38,284 nucleotides of DNA, from the NCBI GenBank assembly GCA_028817015.1, contig JAPPQJ010000037.1:1-38284 (forward strand), read 5' to 3'. The notes under the pieces were generated by a model that ran no database searches, had not been told where the DNA came from, and saw only the letters and a program-made list of their open reading frames with translations. This DNA comes from Gammaproteobacteria bacterium. Its GTDB lineage: Bacteria > Pseudomonadota > Gammaproteobacteria > Arenicellales > Poriferihabitantaceae. The first letter of the stretch is position 1; each line of letters begins with the position of its first letter. Shown piece by piece: positions 1-9,152 of this stretch. The position numbers and the translations under genes are program-made.

Positions 1-1
1 T

Positions 2-3000
2 TTCACCGTGCGCATCTCCTCGCCCACCGGCGGCGGCGCGATTGTCGGCAGCGGGCTGACCGTCTCCGACACCGACGATTCGGCGCAGGCGACCATTTCC
101 GCCAGCGACCCGGTCCAAGTCAGCCTCGCCCGGCGCAGCGGCCAGAGCGGCGCGGTCATCGAGGGCAGCAACGCCGAGTTCACCGTGTCCCTGGTTCTCA
201 CCGCGGCCACCAGCACCGCCGCCACCGCCGCCAACCCCATCTGCGTAACTTTCCGCACCGAAATCACCGCCCAGCAGAATCCGTCCGGCATGGCAAACAC
301 CGCATCCAACGCCGATGTGGAAGTGCGCGACTGTGCCGGCATGACAGTCGCCGTCGTCGCCACCGGCCTGACCAACGACGGCGGCGTCATTATTCCGGCT
401 GGCCAATCCTCGGCCACCCTGCGCGTGCTGGCGCGATACGACGACATCGATGAAGGCATGACCGACGAGGAATTGACCGTCCAAATCTCCGCCGCCGCTT
501 TCCAACCGGCCCTCACCGGCGCCACCGCCCCGGTCATCGACACCAACCAGGAGACGGTGTCGGTCGACATCCAAAACACCAACGCCCTGCGCACCATCGC
601 CGCCGAAACCGTGACCGCGACCGTCAACGAAGACGAAACCGCGTTCCTGTTTCGCATCACCTTGAACGGCAACCCGCCGGTGAGTGCGTTCACCGTGCAA
701 TGGAGCGTGACCGACGAGGAAAACAACCCGTCCACCACCGCCGGCGGCCGGGTGACCGCCAGCCACGGCGCGGCCCACGAATTCAACGGCGGGCCCAGCG
801 GCAGCGTCACCTTCCCGGCCGGCGGCACCACACCGGTCAGTATGGATGTCCCGGTCACCGTGCGCAACGACGCCTACAACGAAGGCGCGGAAACCCTGAC
901 CCTGGCCGTCACCGACCCCTGCCCGGCCAGCGGCACCTGCGAAGTCGGCGGCCGCGAATCCACCGACCCGCAAGCCGCGCCGGCCCTGGCCTTGAGCCGC
1001 GCCACCTCCACGGTAAGCGTGGCCGCCAGCGACCCCATCGCCCTCAGCATCGCCGGCGGCCCCACCGCCCTGGTCGCCGGCCAGTTCGCCGAATACCCCC
1101 TCCACTTCGGCTGTGCCAACGGCGAGAGCGGTCCCGGCTGCACCGAGGTCATCCCGACCACCGACTTAACCGTCCCGCTCACCGTCACCGTCGGCGGCAC
1201 CGCCGTAACCGTCCCGGCCCGCGTGGTCGCCCGCGGCTCCCGCACCTTCACCCTCACCGCCGCCGAAATCAACATGGGCGGCGAAAACCACGGCGAAACC
1301 CTGTCCGTAACCCCCGGCACCCCCACCAGCCTGCCCGGCGACGCCACCGCCACCGTCGCCACCGGCACAACCGCCACCGCAACCGCGGTCATGGGCTGGA
1401 CCGTCACCCTGTCCGCGAACCGCACCAGCGCGCCGGAAGGCAGCACCTTCGAGTTCACCCTCACCCTGAACGGCGCGGCGTCCGAACTGGCCGGCGGCGG
1501 CATCAGCGTGCCGTGGGCGATAACCGGCGCCGGCGACAACGCCGTTCGCGTGGATGGCGACGACTTCGAGGGTGCGCGCAGCGGCACGGTGGAATTCACC
1601 CCGGTCTCCCCGGTGAGGCAGACGGTCAGCGTGGTCACTGCGCGCAACGACGACAACAACCCGGACTCCGACACCGAGATGTTCGCCTTCACCATCGGCG
1701 CGCTGACCGGCGGCGACGCCGCGCGCGCCGACATCGTCGGCGAGGACGCGCAGGGCATGTTCGCCCTCACCGCCACCATCGGCCCGCCGGTGGATGAGGA
1801 TGTCGCGGCCCTGAACCGCGTCATCATGCCCGAGGTCGCGCGCGCGATTGCCGACTCGCAGATGCAGGCGGTTTCCGGCCGGTTGCGCGGCGGTTTTGGT
1901 GGTGGCGCGGCGTTGGCGATGAACCTCGGCGGGCAATCCTCGCTGTCCGCGCTGGCGGCGCAGAACCTCCAAGCGCTGGCGGACGATGCGGTCGACTGGA
2001 AACGGATGGCGGACAACTCGGCGTTCCAAATGCCGCTTGGAGTCGGCGGCGGCGGCGGTGCGGCCGGCACTTTCTGGGGCGGCGGCGAATTCCGCGGCAT
2101 CGGCGGCGAGAGCGGCAGCACCAAGTGGGACGGCGATTTGTTCAGCGCCCACTTGGGATTCGACGCGCGGCTGAGCGCGGGCTTGCTCGGCGGGTTGCTG
2201 CTTTCATACAGCGAGGCGGCCATCGAGGATTATTCGCGCATCGACACCACGCGCAGCGGCCGCCCGGCCGTGAAAGGCGACTGGTTGCTGGAGATGACCA
2301 GTTTGAGCCCGTATCTCGGCTGGCGCGGCGACAGCGGCGTGGAAGGCTGGGCGCTGGCCAGTTACGGCAGCGGCGATTTGGACATCGAGGAGCGCGGCGG
2401 GCGGCGGGCCAGCGATGTGACCCTGCAAACCATCGGCGTTGGCATCAGCGGTGCGGTGTCGAAGGCCGGGGACCGCGAGTTGCGCGTGAAGGCCGATGTG
2501 TTCGCCACCCGCGCCGAGGTGGACGACAGCAAAACCGTCAGCGGCGACCAACTCGGCACCATTCTCGGCGATGAGTTGAGCGCCAGCCGCGTGCGCGTGC
2601 TGCTGGATTTGCGCCACACCCGCGCACTGGCCGGCGGCGCCAGTTTGGATTCCAGCGGCGAGTTCGGCGCCCGATACGACAACGGCGACGGCCGCACCGG
2701 TGGCGGCTTGGAGTTGGGCGGCGGCATGAAATACCGCAACGCGGCCCTCGGCCTGACGCTGGAAGGGCGCACCCGCGGCTTAATCGGCCACAGCGCCGAC
2801 TACGACGACTGGGGCATCAGTGGCGCCGTGAAACTGGAAGCGGGCGCAGACGGCCAGGGCCTGTCGTTGTCGCTAAGCCCCGCCTACGGTAACACCGCCG
2901 GCGGCTCGCAGGCGATATGGGACGGCGGGCTGTTCAGTAACGGCGCCGGCGATGACGCCGCGCCTGAACTGCGCGCGCGCATGGATGTCAAGGCCGGCTA

Positions 3001-3202
3001 CGGCGTCAAGGCGTTCGCCGGCACCGGCCTGCTGACGCCGTATAGCGGCGTATCGTTCGGCGACGGCCAGCGCAGTTACCGCCTCGGCGTGGAATGGAAT
3101 TCCGGCGAGCGCCTGCGCCTGAAACTAAGCGGCGAGCGCCTGGAAACCGACGACACCGCGACCACCCACGGCATCCTGTTCAAGGGCGAGATGTGGTTTT
3201 GA
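2..3202 (+). CDS. Calx-beta-like repeat protein with C-terminal autotransporter beta-barrel (5' truncated by window edge)
   Basis: ORF open to the left window edge; repeated modules such as 'TVNEDETAFLFRITLNG' and 'SAPEGSTFEFTLTLNG'; C-terminal ~270 aa of alternating beta-strand pattern starting near 'GTFWGGGEFRG' and ending in a terminal aromatic (GEMWF). Confidence 0.75.
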   Translation, partial: FTVRISSPTGGGAIVGSGLTVSDTDDSAQATISASDPVQVSLARRSGQSGAVIEGSNAEFTVSLVLTAATSTAATAANPICVTFRTEITAQQNPSGMANTASNADVEVRDCAGMTVAVVATGLTNDGGVIIPAGQSSATLRVLARYDDIDEGMTDEELTVQISAAAFQPALTGATAPVIDTNQETVSVDIQNTNALRTIAAETVTATVNEDETAFLFRITLNGNPPVSAFTVQWSVTDEENNPSTTAGGRVTASHGAAHEFNGGPSGSVTFPAGGTTPVSMDVPVTVRNDAYNEGAETLTLAVTDPCPASGTCEVGGRESTDPQAAPALALSRATSTVSVAASDPIALSIAGGPTALVAGQFAEYPLHFGCANGESGPGCTEVIPTTDLTVPLTVTVGGTAVTVPARVVARGSRTFTLTAAEINMGGENHGETLSVTPGTPTSLPGDATATVATGTTATATAVMGWTVTLSANRTSAPEGSTFEFTLTLNGAASELAGGGISVPWAITGAGDNAVRVDGDDFEGARSGTVEFTPVSPVRQTVSVVTARNDDNNPDSDTEMFAFTIGALTGGDAARADIVGEDAQGMFALTATIGPPVDEDVAALNRVIMPEVARAIADSQMQAVSGRLRGGFGGGAALAMNLGGQSSLSALAAQNLQALADDAVDWKRMADNSAFQMPLGVGGGGGAAGTFWGGGEFRGIGGESGSTKWDGDLFSAHLGFDARLSAGLLGGLLLSYSEAAIEDYSRIDTTRSGRPAVKGDWLLEMTSLSPYLGWRGDSGVEGWALASYGSGDLDIEERGGRRASDVTLQTIGVGISGAVSKAGDRELRVKADVFATRAEVDDSKTVSGDQLGTILGDELSASRVRVLLDLRHTRALAGGASLDSSGEFGARYDNGDGRTGGGLELGGGMKYRNAALGLTLEGRTRGLIGHSADYDDWGISGAVKLEAGADGQGLSLSLSPAYGNTAGGSQAIWDGGLFSNGAGDDAAPELRARMDVKAGYGVKAFAGTGLLTPYSGVSFGDGQRSYRLGVEWNSGERLRLKLSGERLETDDTATTHGILFKGEMWF

Positions 3203-3312
3203 AGCCCGGCCGGTGCTTAACTCCTTTACCGCCACGCCGGCGAGTGGGCGGGCGTGGGGATGCCCTTCCACCAGGGCACCCCTGCATATTCTCCCCCACG
3301 CCCCCGGCTTGA

Positions 3313-5691
3313 ATGTCAGAGCATCGCTCTTCGCCGCGGCGGCAGTCGGCGGATGAGCCGCCGCCCCGCGGCTGGCGGGCGGCCGGCGATTCGCGGGTGG
3401 CGGTGCCGGGGCGCATGCTGCTGCTGGAATTCCTCGCCGACAGCAAATGCCCGGTGGCGCCGGCGCGGATTCGCGCGCACTTTAACCTCAACCGCCGGGC
3501 GGCCGCCGAGGCCGTGGCCGGGCGCTTGGAGCGCATGCGCGCCGCCGGCCTGGTGCTGAAAGACCGCAAGGGGCGCTACGCGCTGCCGCGCGAGATGGAT
3601 ATCGTGGCCGGGCGGGTCAGCGGCCACGCCAACGGCTACGGCTTTGTCATCCCCGACGACGCCTCCGGCGATTTGTTTCTGCACCACCGCCAGATGCGCA
3701 AGGTGTTGCACGGCGACCGCGTCCTCGCCCGCGTGAAAAACATCGACTCGCGCGGGCGCAAGGAGGGCGTCGTGGTCGAGGTGATGGTGGACCCGCAGCG
3801 CGAAATCATCGGCCATTTTCATCTGGAAAGCGGCATCGGCTTCGTCGAGCCGGACGACTCGCGATTCGCCCGCGACCTCACCATTCCCGCCGAGCGCCGC
3901 CACGCCGCCGAAGACGGCGACATCGTCGCCGCCCGCGTCATCCGCCACCCGGCCGAGCACCATCACGCGGTCGGCGAGGTGGTCGAGGTGCTCGGCCGCC
4001 AACTGCAGCCGGGCATGGAGACCGACATCGCCATTCGCAAGCACGGCATCCCCGGCGACTGGCCCGGTGAAGTGCGCGCCGAACTGGACGCGATGAAGGG
4101 AGCATTGCAAGGCGTCAAACCCGACCGCGACCGCGATGCCAAAAGCCGGCGCGACCTCCGCGACTTGCCGCTGGTGACCATAGACGGCGAAGACGCGCGC
4201 GATTTTGACGACGCGGTGTATGGCGAGCCGATTTCCGGCGGTGCCGATGGCGGCGGCTGGCGTCTGGTGGTGGCGATTGCCGATGTCGGCCATTATGTGC
4301 GCGCCGGCACGGCCCTCGACCGCGAAGCGTTGAAGCGCGGCAACTCGGTGTATTTCCCGAGCCGCGTGGTGCCGATGTTGCCGCCGGAATTGTCCAACGG
4401 CATCTGCTCGCTGAACCCTTTTGAGGACCGCTACTGCATGGTCTGCGACATGCGCCTGAACGCGCGCGGCGAAATAACCGCCTACCGGTTCTATCCGGGG
4501 CTGATGCACTCCCGGGCGCGGCTGACCTACCGCGCGGTTCACGACATCGTGGCGCGCCGCACCACCGCCGCGCGCCGCCGGTGGAAAGCGGTGGCGCCGC
4601 ATCTCGACCACCTGCGCGAAATCGCCCGCGCCCTCGGCGCGCAGCGCAAAAAACGCGGCAGCATCGACTTCGATTTCCCCGAGGCCTTCATTGAGTTCGA
4701 CAGCGGGCAGAAAATCCGCCGCATCGCCCGGCGCGAGCGCACCGCCGCGCACCGCCTCATCGAGGAATGCATGTTGGCGGCCAATGGGTGCGCGGCACGC
4801 TTTTTGCAGGAGCGCCCGGGGCACGCCGCGATTTACCGCAACCACCACGGGCCGAGCGCCGATTCGTTAGTGGAGTTGCGCCGCTTTCTGAGCGGACTGG
4901 GGTTGACCCTGGGCGGCGGCGACGCGCCGCAGGCCGCCCACTACGCGGCATTGGTGAGCGAGGTGGCGGGGCGGAGCGAGGTCGCGCCGGTGGTGCAGAT
5001 GTTGCTGTTGCGAAGTTTGAGCCAGGCCGAATACGCGGCCGGGTCGGCCGGGCATTTCGCGCTCGCCTGCCCGGTCTATACCCACTTCACCTCGCCCATT
5101 CGCCGATACGCCGACTTGGTGGTGCACCGGCAAATTCGCCGGTTGCTGGGCGCCGGCAAATCGCGCCAGCCGGTCGCGCCGACCGGCGTCAGTTTAGAAA
5201 AAATCGCCGAGCAATGCTCGTTCACCGAGCGGCGTGCAGAGGACGCCAGCCGCGATGTGCTGGCGTGGCTGAAGGCGGAGTTCATGCAGGACAAAATCGG
5301 CGAGGTGTTCGACGGCGTGGTTTCCGGAGTGGCGGAATTCGGCGTGTTCGTGCAGTTGAACGACCTGTTCATCGACGGCCTGGTGCATGTCACCGGACTG
5401 GGCGACGACTACTATCATTTCGACCCGCTGCGTTTCCAACTCACCGGCCAGCGCACCGCCCGCAAATTCCGACTCGGCGACCCCCTGCGCGTCAGCATCG
5501 CCGCGGTCAGTCTGGAAAACGCCAAAATCGATTTCGAGTTGTGCGCCGACGATAACCGCCCGGCACCGGCGGCAAAAAAACGCCGCAAACACCGCAGTGC
5601 AAAAAATCCGCCGGGAGCGGATTTAGGCGCCAGCCCGAAGGGTTTGTATCAGGATGATACGAATAAAAGCAAAAAACGGCCGGCGCGCTGA
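3313..5691 (+). CDS. rnr: ribonuclease R (RNB-family 3'-5' exoribonuclease)
   Basis: 792 aa; RNB motifs 'VTIDGEDARDFDDAVY', 'VVAIADVGHYVRAGTALDREALKRGNSVYFPSRVVPMLPPELSNGICSLNP', 'HFTSPIRRYADLVVHRQI'; C-terminal S1-like domain and basic tail. Confidence 0.97.
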   Translation: MSEHRSSPRRQSADEPPPRGWRAAGDSRVAVPGRMLLLEFLADSKCPVAPARIRAHFNLNRRAAAEAVAGRLERMRAAGLVLKDRKGRYALPREMDIVAGRVSGHANGYGFVIPDDASGDLFLHHRQMRKVLHGDRVLARVKNIDSRGRKEGVVVEVMVDPQREIIGHFHLESGIGFVEPDDSRFARDLTIPAERRHAAEDGDIVAARVIRHPAEHHHAVGEVVEVLGRQLQPGMETDIAIRKHGIPGDWPGEVRAELDAMKGALQGVKPDRDRDAKSRRDLRDLPLVTIDGEDARDFDDAVYGEPISGGADGGGWRLVVAIADVGHYVRAGTALDREALKRGNSVYFPSRVVPMLPPELSNGICSLNPFEDRYCMVCDMRLNARGEITAYRFYPGLMHSRARLTYRAVHDIVARRTTAARRRWKAVAPHLDHLREIARALGAQRKKRGSIDFDFPEAFIEFDSGQKIRRIARRERTAAHRLIEECMLAANGCAARFLQERPGHAAIYRNHHGPSADSLVELRRFLSGLGLTLGGGDAPQAAHYAALVSEVAGRSEVAPVVQMLLLRSLSQAEYAAGSAGHFALACPVYTHFTSPIRRYADLVVHRQIRRLLGAGKSRQPVAPTGVSLEKIAEQCSFTERRAEDASRDVLAWLKAEFMQDKIGEVFDGVVSGVAEFGVFVQLNDLFIDGLVHVTGLGDDYYHFDPLRFQLTGQRTARKFRLGDPLRVSIAAVSLENAKIDFELCADDNRPAPAAKKRRKHRSAKNPPGADLGASPKGLYQDDTNKSKKRPAR

Positions 5692-5695
5692 GGGC

Positions 5696-6484
5696 ATGGG
5701 GGGCTTCGAATCCACTGAAAGCGCCGGGGGCGTCGAGCAAATCGTCTGCGGTTTTCATGCGGTTGAGGCGTGGCTGGCGAGGGAGCCGGCGGCGGTGGTG
5801 GAGGTGGTGGTTGACCGGCGGCGGGGCGATGGGCGGGGGGCGCGACTGCGGCGCGAGGTGGCGCGCGCGGGGGTGGCGGTTCGCCTGGCGGAGCGCGCGG
5901 AACTGGATGAACTGGCGCGCGCGGTCAAGCATCAGGGGGTGGTCGCGCGGGTGCGGCGGGCGGCTTCCGGCGACCCCGGGCAAACCGGCCAGGCCGGGCT
6001 CAATCGCTTGCTGGACGCACTGGACGGCCCGCCGCTGCTGCTGATTCTCGACCGCGTTCAGGACCCGCACAACCTCGGCGCCTGCCTGCGCACCGCCGAT
6101 GGCGCGGGCGCGGATGCGGTGGTTGTGCCGAAGGGCGGCGCGTGCCCGGTGACCCCGGCGGTGACCCGCGTGGCCGCCGGCGCAGCCGGGCGGTTGCCGG
6201 TGTTCCGGGTGTCCAACCTGGCGCGCACCATGGAGGGTCTGCAACAGCGCGGCATCTGGATTACCGGCGGCGATGCGGCCGCCGGGCGCACGCTGTATGA
6301 GGTGGACCTGGGCGCCGCCGCCGCCATCGTGGTCGGCGCCGAAGACCGCGGCCTGCGCCGCCTGACCCGGCAGCATTGCGACCAACTGGCGCGCATTCCA
6401 CTGGCCGGGAGCGTTTCCAGTTTGAATGTGTCGGTGGCCGCCGGGGTGTTTTTGTTTGAGGCGCTCAGGCAACGGCGGCGCTGA
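5696..6484 (+). CDS. rlmB: 23S rRNA (guanosine-2'-O-)-methyltransferase RlmB (SpoU family)
   Basis: SPOUT motifs 'LLILDRVQDPHNLGACLRTADGAGADAVVVPK', 'VVGAEDRGLRRLTRQHCDQLARIPLAGSVSSLNVSVAAGVFLFEALRQ'; ATG at 5696 preceded by GAGGG, directly after rnr. Confidence 0.95.
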   Translation: MGGFESTESAGGVEQIVCGFHAVEAWLAREPAAVVEVVVDRRRGDGRGARLRREVARAGVAVRLAERAELDELARAVKHQGVVARVRRAASGDPGQTGQAGLNRLLDALDGPPLLLILDRVQDPHNLGACLRTADGAGADAVVVPKGGACPVTPAVTRVAAGAAGRLPVFRVSNLARTMEGLQQRGIWITGGDAAAGRTLYEVDLGAAAAIVVGAEDRGLRRLTRQHCDQLARIPLAGSVSSLNVSVAAGVFLFEALRQRRR

Positions 6485-6496
6485 GCAACCCCGTTA

Positions 6497-6513
6497 TCCC
6501 CCCATTGGGGGGA
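6497..6513. terminator. short GC hairpin between convergent rlmB and msrAB (TCCCCCC-ATT-GGGGGGA)
   Basis: perfect 7-bp inverted repeat with 3-nt loop in the convergent intergenic gap; no clear T-tract. Confidence 0.35.
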
Positions 6514-6541
6514 GATGCCGGCAGGGGATCCTGTGGCGGCG

Positions 6542-7729
6542 TTACTCAAACAGCGCCGTGTATTCGCCGTAGCCCTCTTCCTGCAGTTGGCTGGCGGCCA
6601 CGAAACGCAGCGAGGCCGAGTTGATGCAGTAGCGCAGCCCGGTCGGCGCCGGGCCGTCGTTGAACACATGGCCGAGGTGCGAGTCGCCGTATTTGCTGCG
6701 CACTTCAATGCGCGGGAACACCAGTTTGTAGTCGTTTTTCTCGACGATGAATTGCTCGTCTATGGGCCGGGTGAAACTGGGCCAGCCGGTGCCGGAGCGG
6801 TATTTGTCGGTGGACGAGAACAGCGGCTCCCCGGACACGATATCGACATAGATTCCGGGCCTTTTGTGGTTCCAGAATTCGTTGCGAAACGGCGGCTCGG
6901 TGCCGTCGTGCTGGGTTACCCGATACTGTATTTCGTTCAGTTTGCTCTTAATCTCGCCGTCATCCGGGCGGCGGTATGGGGTGTGCAGGGGGTCGGCGTT
7001 GTTGACGCCGCCGGCGCTGCCGGTTTCCATGTCTTCCCGATAAGCGGTGTGCAAGTCCTCGCCCCAGACTTTTTGCAGGAACTGGTCGCGCCCCGAGCCG
7101 TGCCGGTAGATTTTGTAGCGATACGGGTTGGTCTTGTAGTAGTCCTGGTGATAGTGCTCGGCTTCGTAGAATGTTTGCGCCGGGGCGATCTCAATGGTAA
7201 TCGGGCGGTCGAAGCGGCCCGACTGCTCCAGTCGGTCGCGGGATTCGACGGCCAGGGTTTTTTCCCGCTCGTTGTGGTAGTAGATGGCCGGTCGATACAT
7301 GCTGCCACGGTCAACGAACTGCCCATCCGAGTCGGTCGGGTCGATTTCCCGCCACAGATAATGCAACAGGGCCGGGTAGGAAATGCGGGCGGGGTCGTAA
7401 TAGATTTGCACCGCCTCGGTGTGCCCGGTGCCACCGCCGCCGACCTGCTGATAGGTGGGGTTCTCGACATGCCCGCCGGTGTAGCCGGAGACCACCTCGC
7501 TGACCCCGTCGAGTTTCTCAAAGGCGGATTCCACGCACCAGAAACAGCCGCCGGCGAAGGTGGCGACCGACAGGGAGGAGTCGGCATTGGCGGCTTGGGC
7601 GGCGCCGGCCTGGGCGTCTCGTATCGCCGCGTAGTCGGGCCTTTCCCAAAGCAGAAAGGACAGAAAGGAAACCACGGCTATCGCAGCCATTCCGGCAACG
7701 GCGACGCCGGTCATCGACATTCGTTTCAT
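6542..7729 (-). CDS. msrAB: bifunctional peptide-methionine sulfoxide reductase MsrA-MsrB with N-terminal membrane anchor/signal
   Basis: MsrA motif '[31 protein letters not shown]'; MsrB '[12 protein letters not shown]...[30 protein letters not shown]'; hydrophobic N-terminus '[23 protein letters not shown]'; GGGAG RBS before the ATG at 7729. Confidence 0.95.
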   Translation of the reverse strand: MKRMSMTGVAVAGMAAIAVVSFLSFLLWERPDYAAIRDAQAGAAQAANADSSLSVATFAGGCFWCVESAFEKLDGVSEVVSGYTGGHVENPTYQQVGGGGTGHTEAVQIYYDPARISYPALLHYLWREIDPTDSDGQFVDRGSMYRPAIYYHNEREKTLAVESRDRLEQSGRFDRPITIEIAPAQTFYEAEHYHQDYYKTNPYRYKIYRHGSGRDQFLQKVWGEDLHTAYREDMETGSAGGVNNADPLHTPYRRPDDGEIKSKLNEIQYRVTQHDGTEPPFRNEFWNHKRPGIYVDIVSGEPLFSSTDKYRSGTGWPSFTRPIDEQFIVEKNDYKLVFPRIEVRSKYGDSHLGHVFNDGPAPTGLRYCINSASLRFVAASQLQEEGYGEYTALFE

Positions 7730-7888
7730 TTTCGAATCTCCCATTTTGGTGATGAGGGATAGAGTCGCGATTCCCGGTGAGAGTTCCACCGATTTGCGCC
7801 GGCGGCCCGCATTTTAGCGGATAATTGCGCCGCTTTGGGTTACATTTCGGCAACCGCAATCCATCCAGGACCATCCACGAGGCATCCA

Positions 7889-8656
7889 ATGGCGGCGATT
7901 CGGCCAATTTATTTGGGGGTCAATGTTGACCATGTGGCCACCATTCGCCGGGCGCGGGGCACTGCATACCCGGACCCGGTGGAGATGGCGCTGCAGGCCG
8001 AGGAGGCCGGCGCCGACGGCATCACCATGCACCTGCGCGAAGACCGCCGCCATGTGGTCGATGCCGATCTTGAGCGCATGGCCGGGTGCACCCGCACCAA
8101 ACTTAACATGGAAATGGCGGCCACCGATGAAATGCGCGACATCGCGCTGCGCATCAGGCCCGCCGACGCCTGCATCGTGCCCGAGCGCCGCGCCGAGTTG
8201 ACCACCGAAGGCGGGCTTGATGTGGTGCGCCACCGGGCCCGCATCGCCGACCTGGTCGCGGCTTTCAACGACGCCGGCATCCGCACCTCGCTGTTCATCG
8301 ACCCGCACCAGCGGCAGATTGAAGCCAGCCGCGAGGCCGGCGCGCCGGTTATCGAATTGCACACCGGGGGATACGCGGAAGCGGCCGGGGCGGCCAACGA
8401 CCCGGCGAGCACCAGGCGGGAATTGGAGGCGCTGAGCGCCGCCGCCCGATACGCCGGCGAGTTGGGCCTGGTGGTCAACGCCGGACACGGTCTGCACTAC
8501 GCCAACACCCGGGCGGTTGCGGCGCTCCCCGAGATTAACGAGTTGAACATCGGTCATGCCATTGTGGCGCGGGCCCTGGCGGTGGGGTTTGCCCGGGCGG
8601 TCGGCGAGATGAAGCGCCTGATCTGCGATGCGCGGGGCCGGCAGGGGGAAGGGTAG
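7889..8656 (+). CDS. pdxJ: pyridoxine 5'-phosphate synthase
   Basis: '[48 protein letters not shown]' and '[34 protein letters not shown]'. Confidence 0.97.
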   Translation: MAAIRPIYLGVNVDHVATIRRARGTAYPDPVEMALQAEEAGADGITMHLREDRRHVVDADLERMAGCTRTKLNMEMAATDEMRDIALRIRPADACIVPERRAELTTEGGLDVVRHRARIADLVAAFNDAGIRTSLFIDPHQRQIEASREAGAPVIELHTGGYAEAAGAANDPASTRRELEALSAAARYAGELGLVVNAGHGLHYANTRAVAALPEINELNIGHAIVARALAVGFARAVGEMKRLICDARGRQGEG

Positions 8657-8665
8657 GCGGTGCGC

Positions 8666-9076
8666 TTAGGCGATCAACGCCGCCACCGCTTTGCGGCCGT
8701 CGCCGGCCAGGATGTTGTAGGTGCGGCAGGCGGCGCCGGTGTCCATCACTTCCAGGCCGATGCGTTGCCGCATCAGCGGGCGGGTCAGGGCGCCTTGCAC
8801 CAGGGCGGCGCGCGTGCCGGTGCCGAGGACCACCACCTCGGCGCCGAGGCCGGCGAGGCGCTCAAAATGCGGGACGCTTAACGCCGAAACCTCATCGACA
8901 TCCCACAATTCCACCGCCCGGGGGGTTAGAATCAAACTTTGCCGATACCAGTCGCCGGCGATTTTGATATGGTAGCGCCGGGCGCGCTGCGCGTCATCGG
9001 CGGCGTGCTCCGGCCGCCCGAGGACGCAGGAATGCACCAACAGGCAATCCGGTCGATTGTTGAGGTGAAGTTTCAT
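8666..9076 (-). CDS. Mth938/DUF498-domain protein
   Basis: 136-aa protein from ATG at 9076; 'ILTPRAVELWDV...VVVLGTGTRAAL...RIGLEVMDTGAACRTYNILAGDGRKAVAALI' typical of the family; longer ORF-track start is antisense to hom. Confidence 0.85.
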   Translation of the reverse strand: MKLHLNNRPDCLLVHSCVLGRPEHAADDAQRARRYHIKIAGDWYRQSLILTPRAVELWDVDEVSALSVPHFERLAGLGAEVVVLGTGTRAALVQGALTRPLMRQRIGLEVMDTGAACRTYNILAGDGRKAVAALIA

Positions 9077-9101
9077 AAAATCGCCGCCCCGCGCTGACCC
9101 T

Positions 9102-9113
9102 GATGGCGCCATC
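9102..9113. promoter_or_regulatory. 12-bp perfect palindrome GATGGCGCCATC in the divergent DUF498/hom intergenic region, followed by TTATAAC
   Basis: direct reading; sequence equals its own reverse complement; -10-like TTATAAC at 9114-9120. Confidence 0.3.
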
Positions 9114-9152
9114 TTATAACACCGATTTTCGCAATAGCACGGTTTTTTAGCA

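Noticed and set aside
874-2223. Long antisense ORFs across the autotransporter (874-2223, 1166-2152) and the shifted-frame ORF 700-1797
   Set aside because: GC-rich shadow ORFs with low-complexity Pro/Arg/Ala/Gly composition opposite a clear protein; no domain recognisable.
3316-4848. 510-aa antisense ORF opposite rnr
   Set aside because: Composition (His/Ala/Val/Gly-rich) typical of the antisense of a GC-rich gene; rnr on the + strand is unambiguous.
6515-7762. 415-aa + strand ORF opposite msrAB
   Set aside because: Complement of a clear MsrA-MsrB; no motif of its own.
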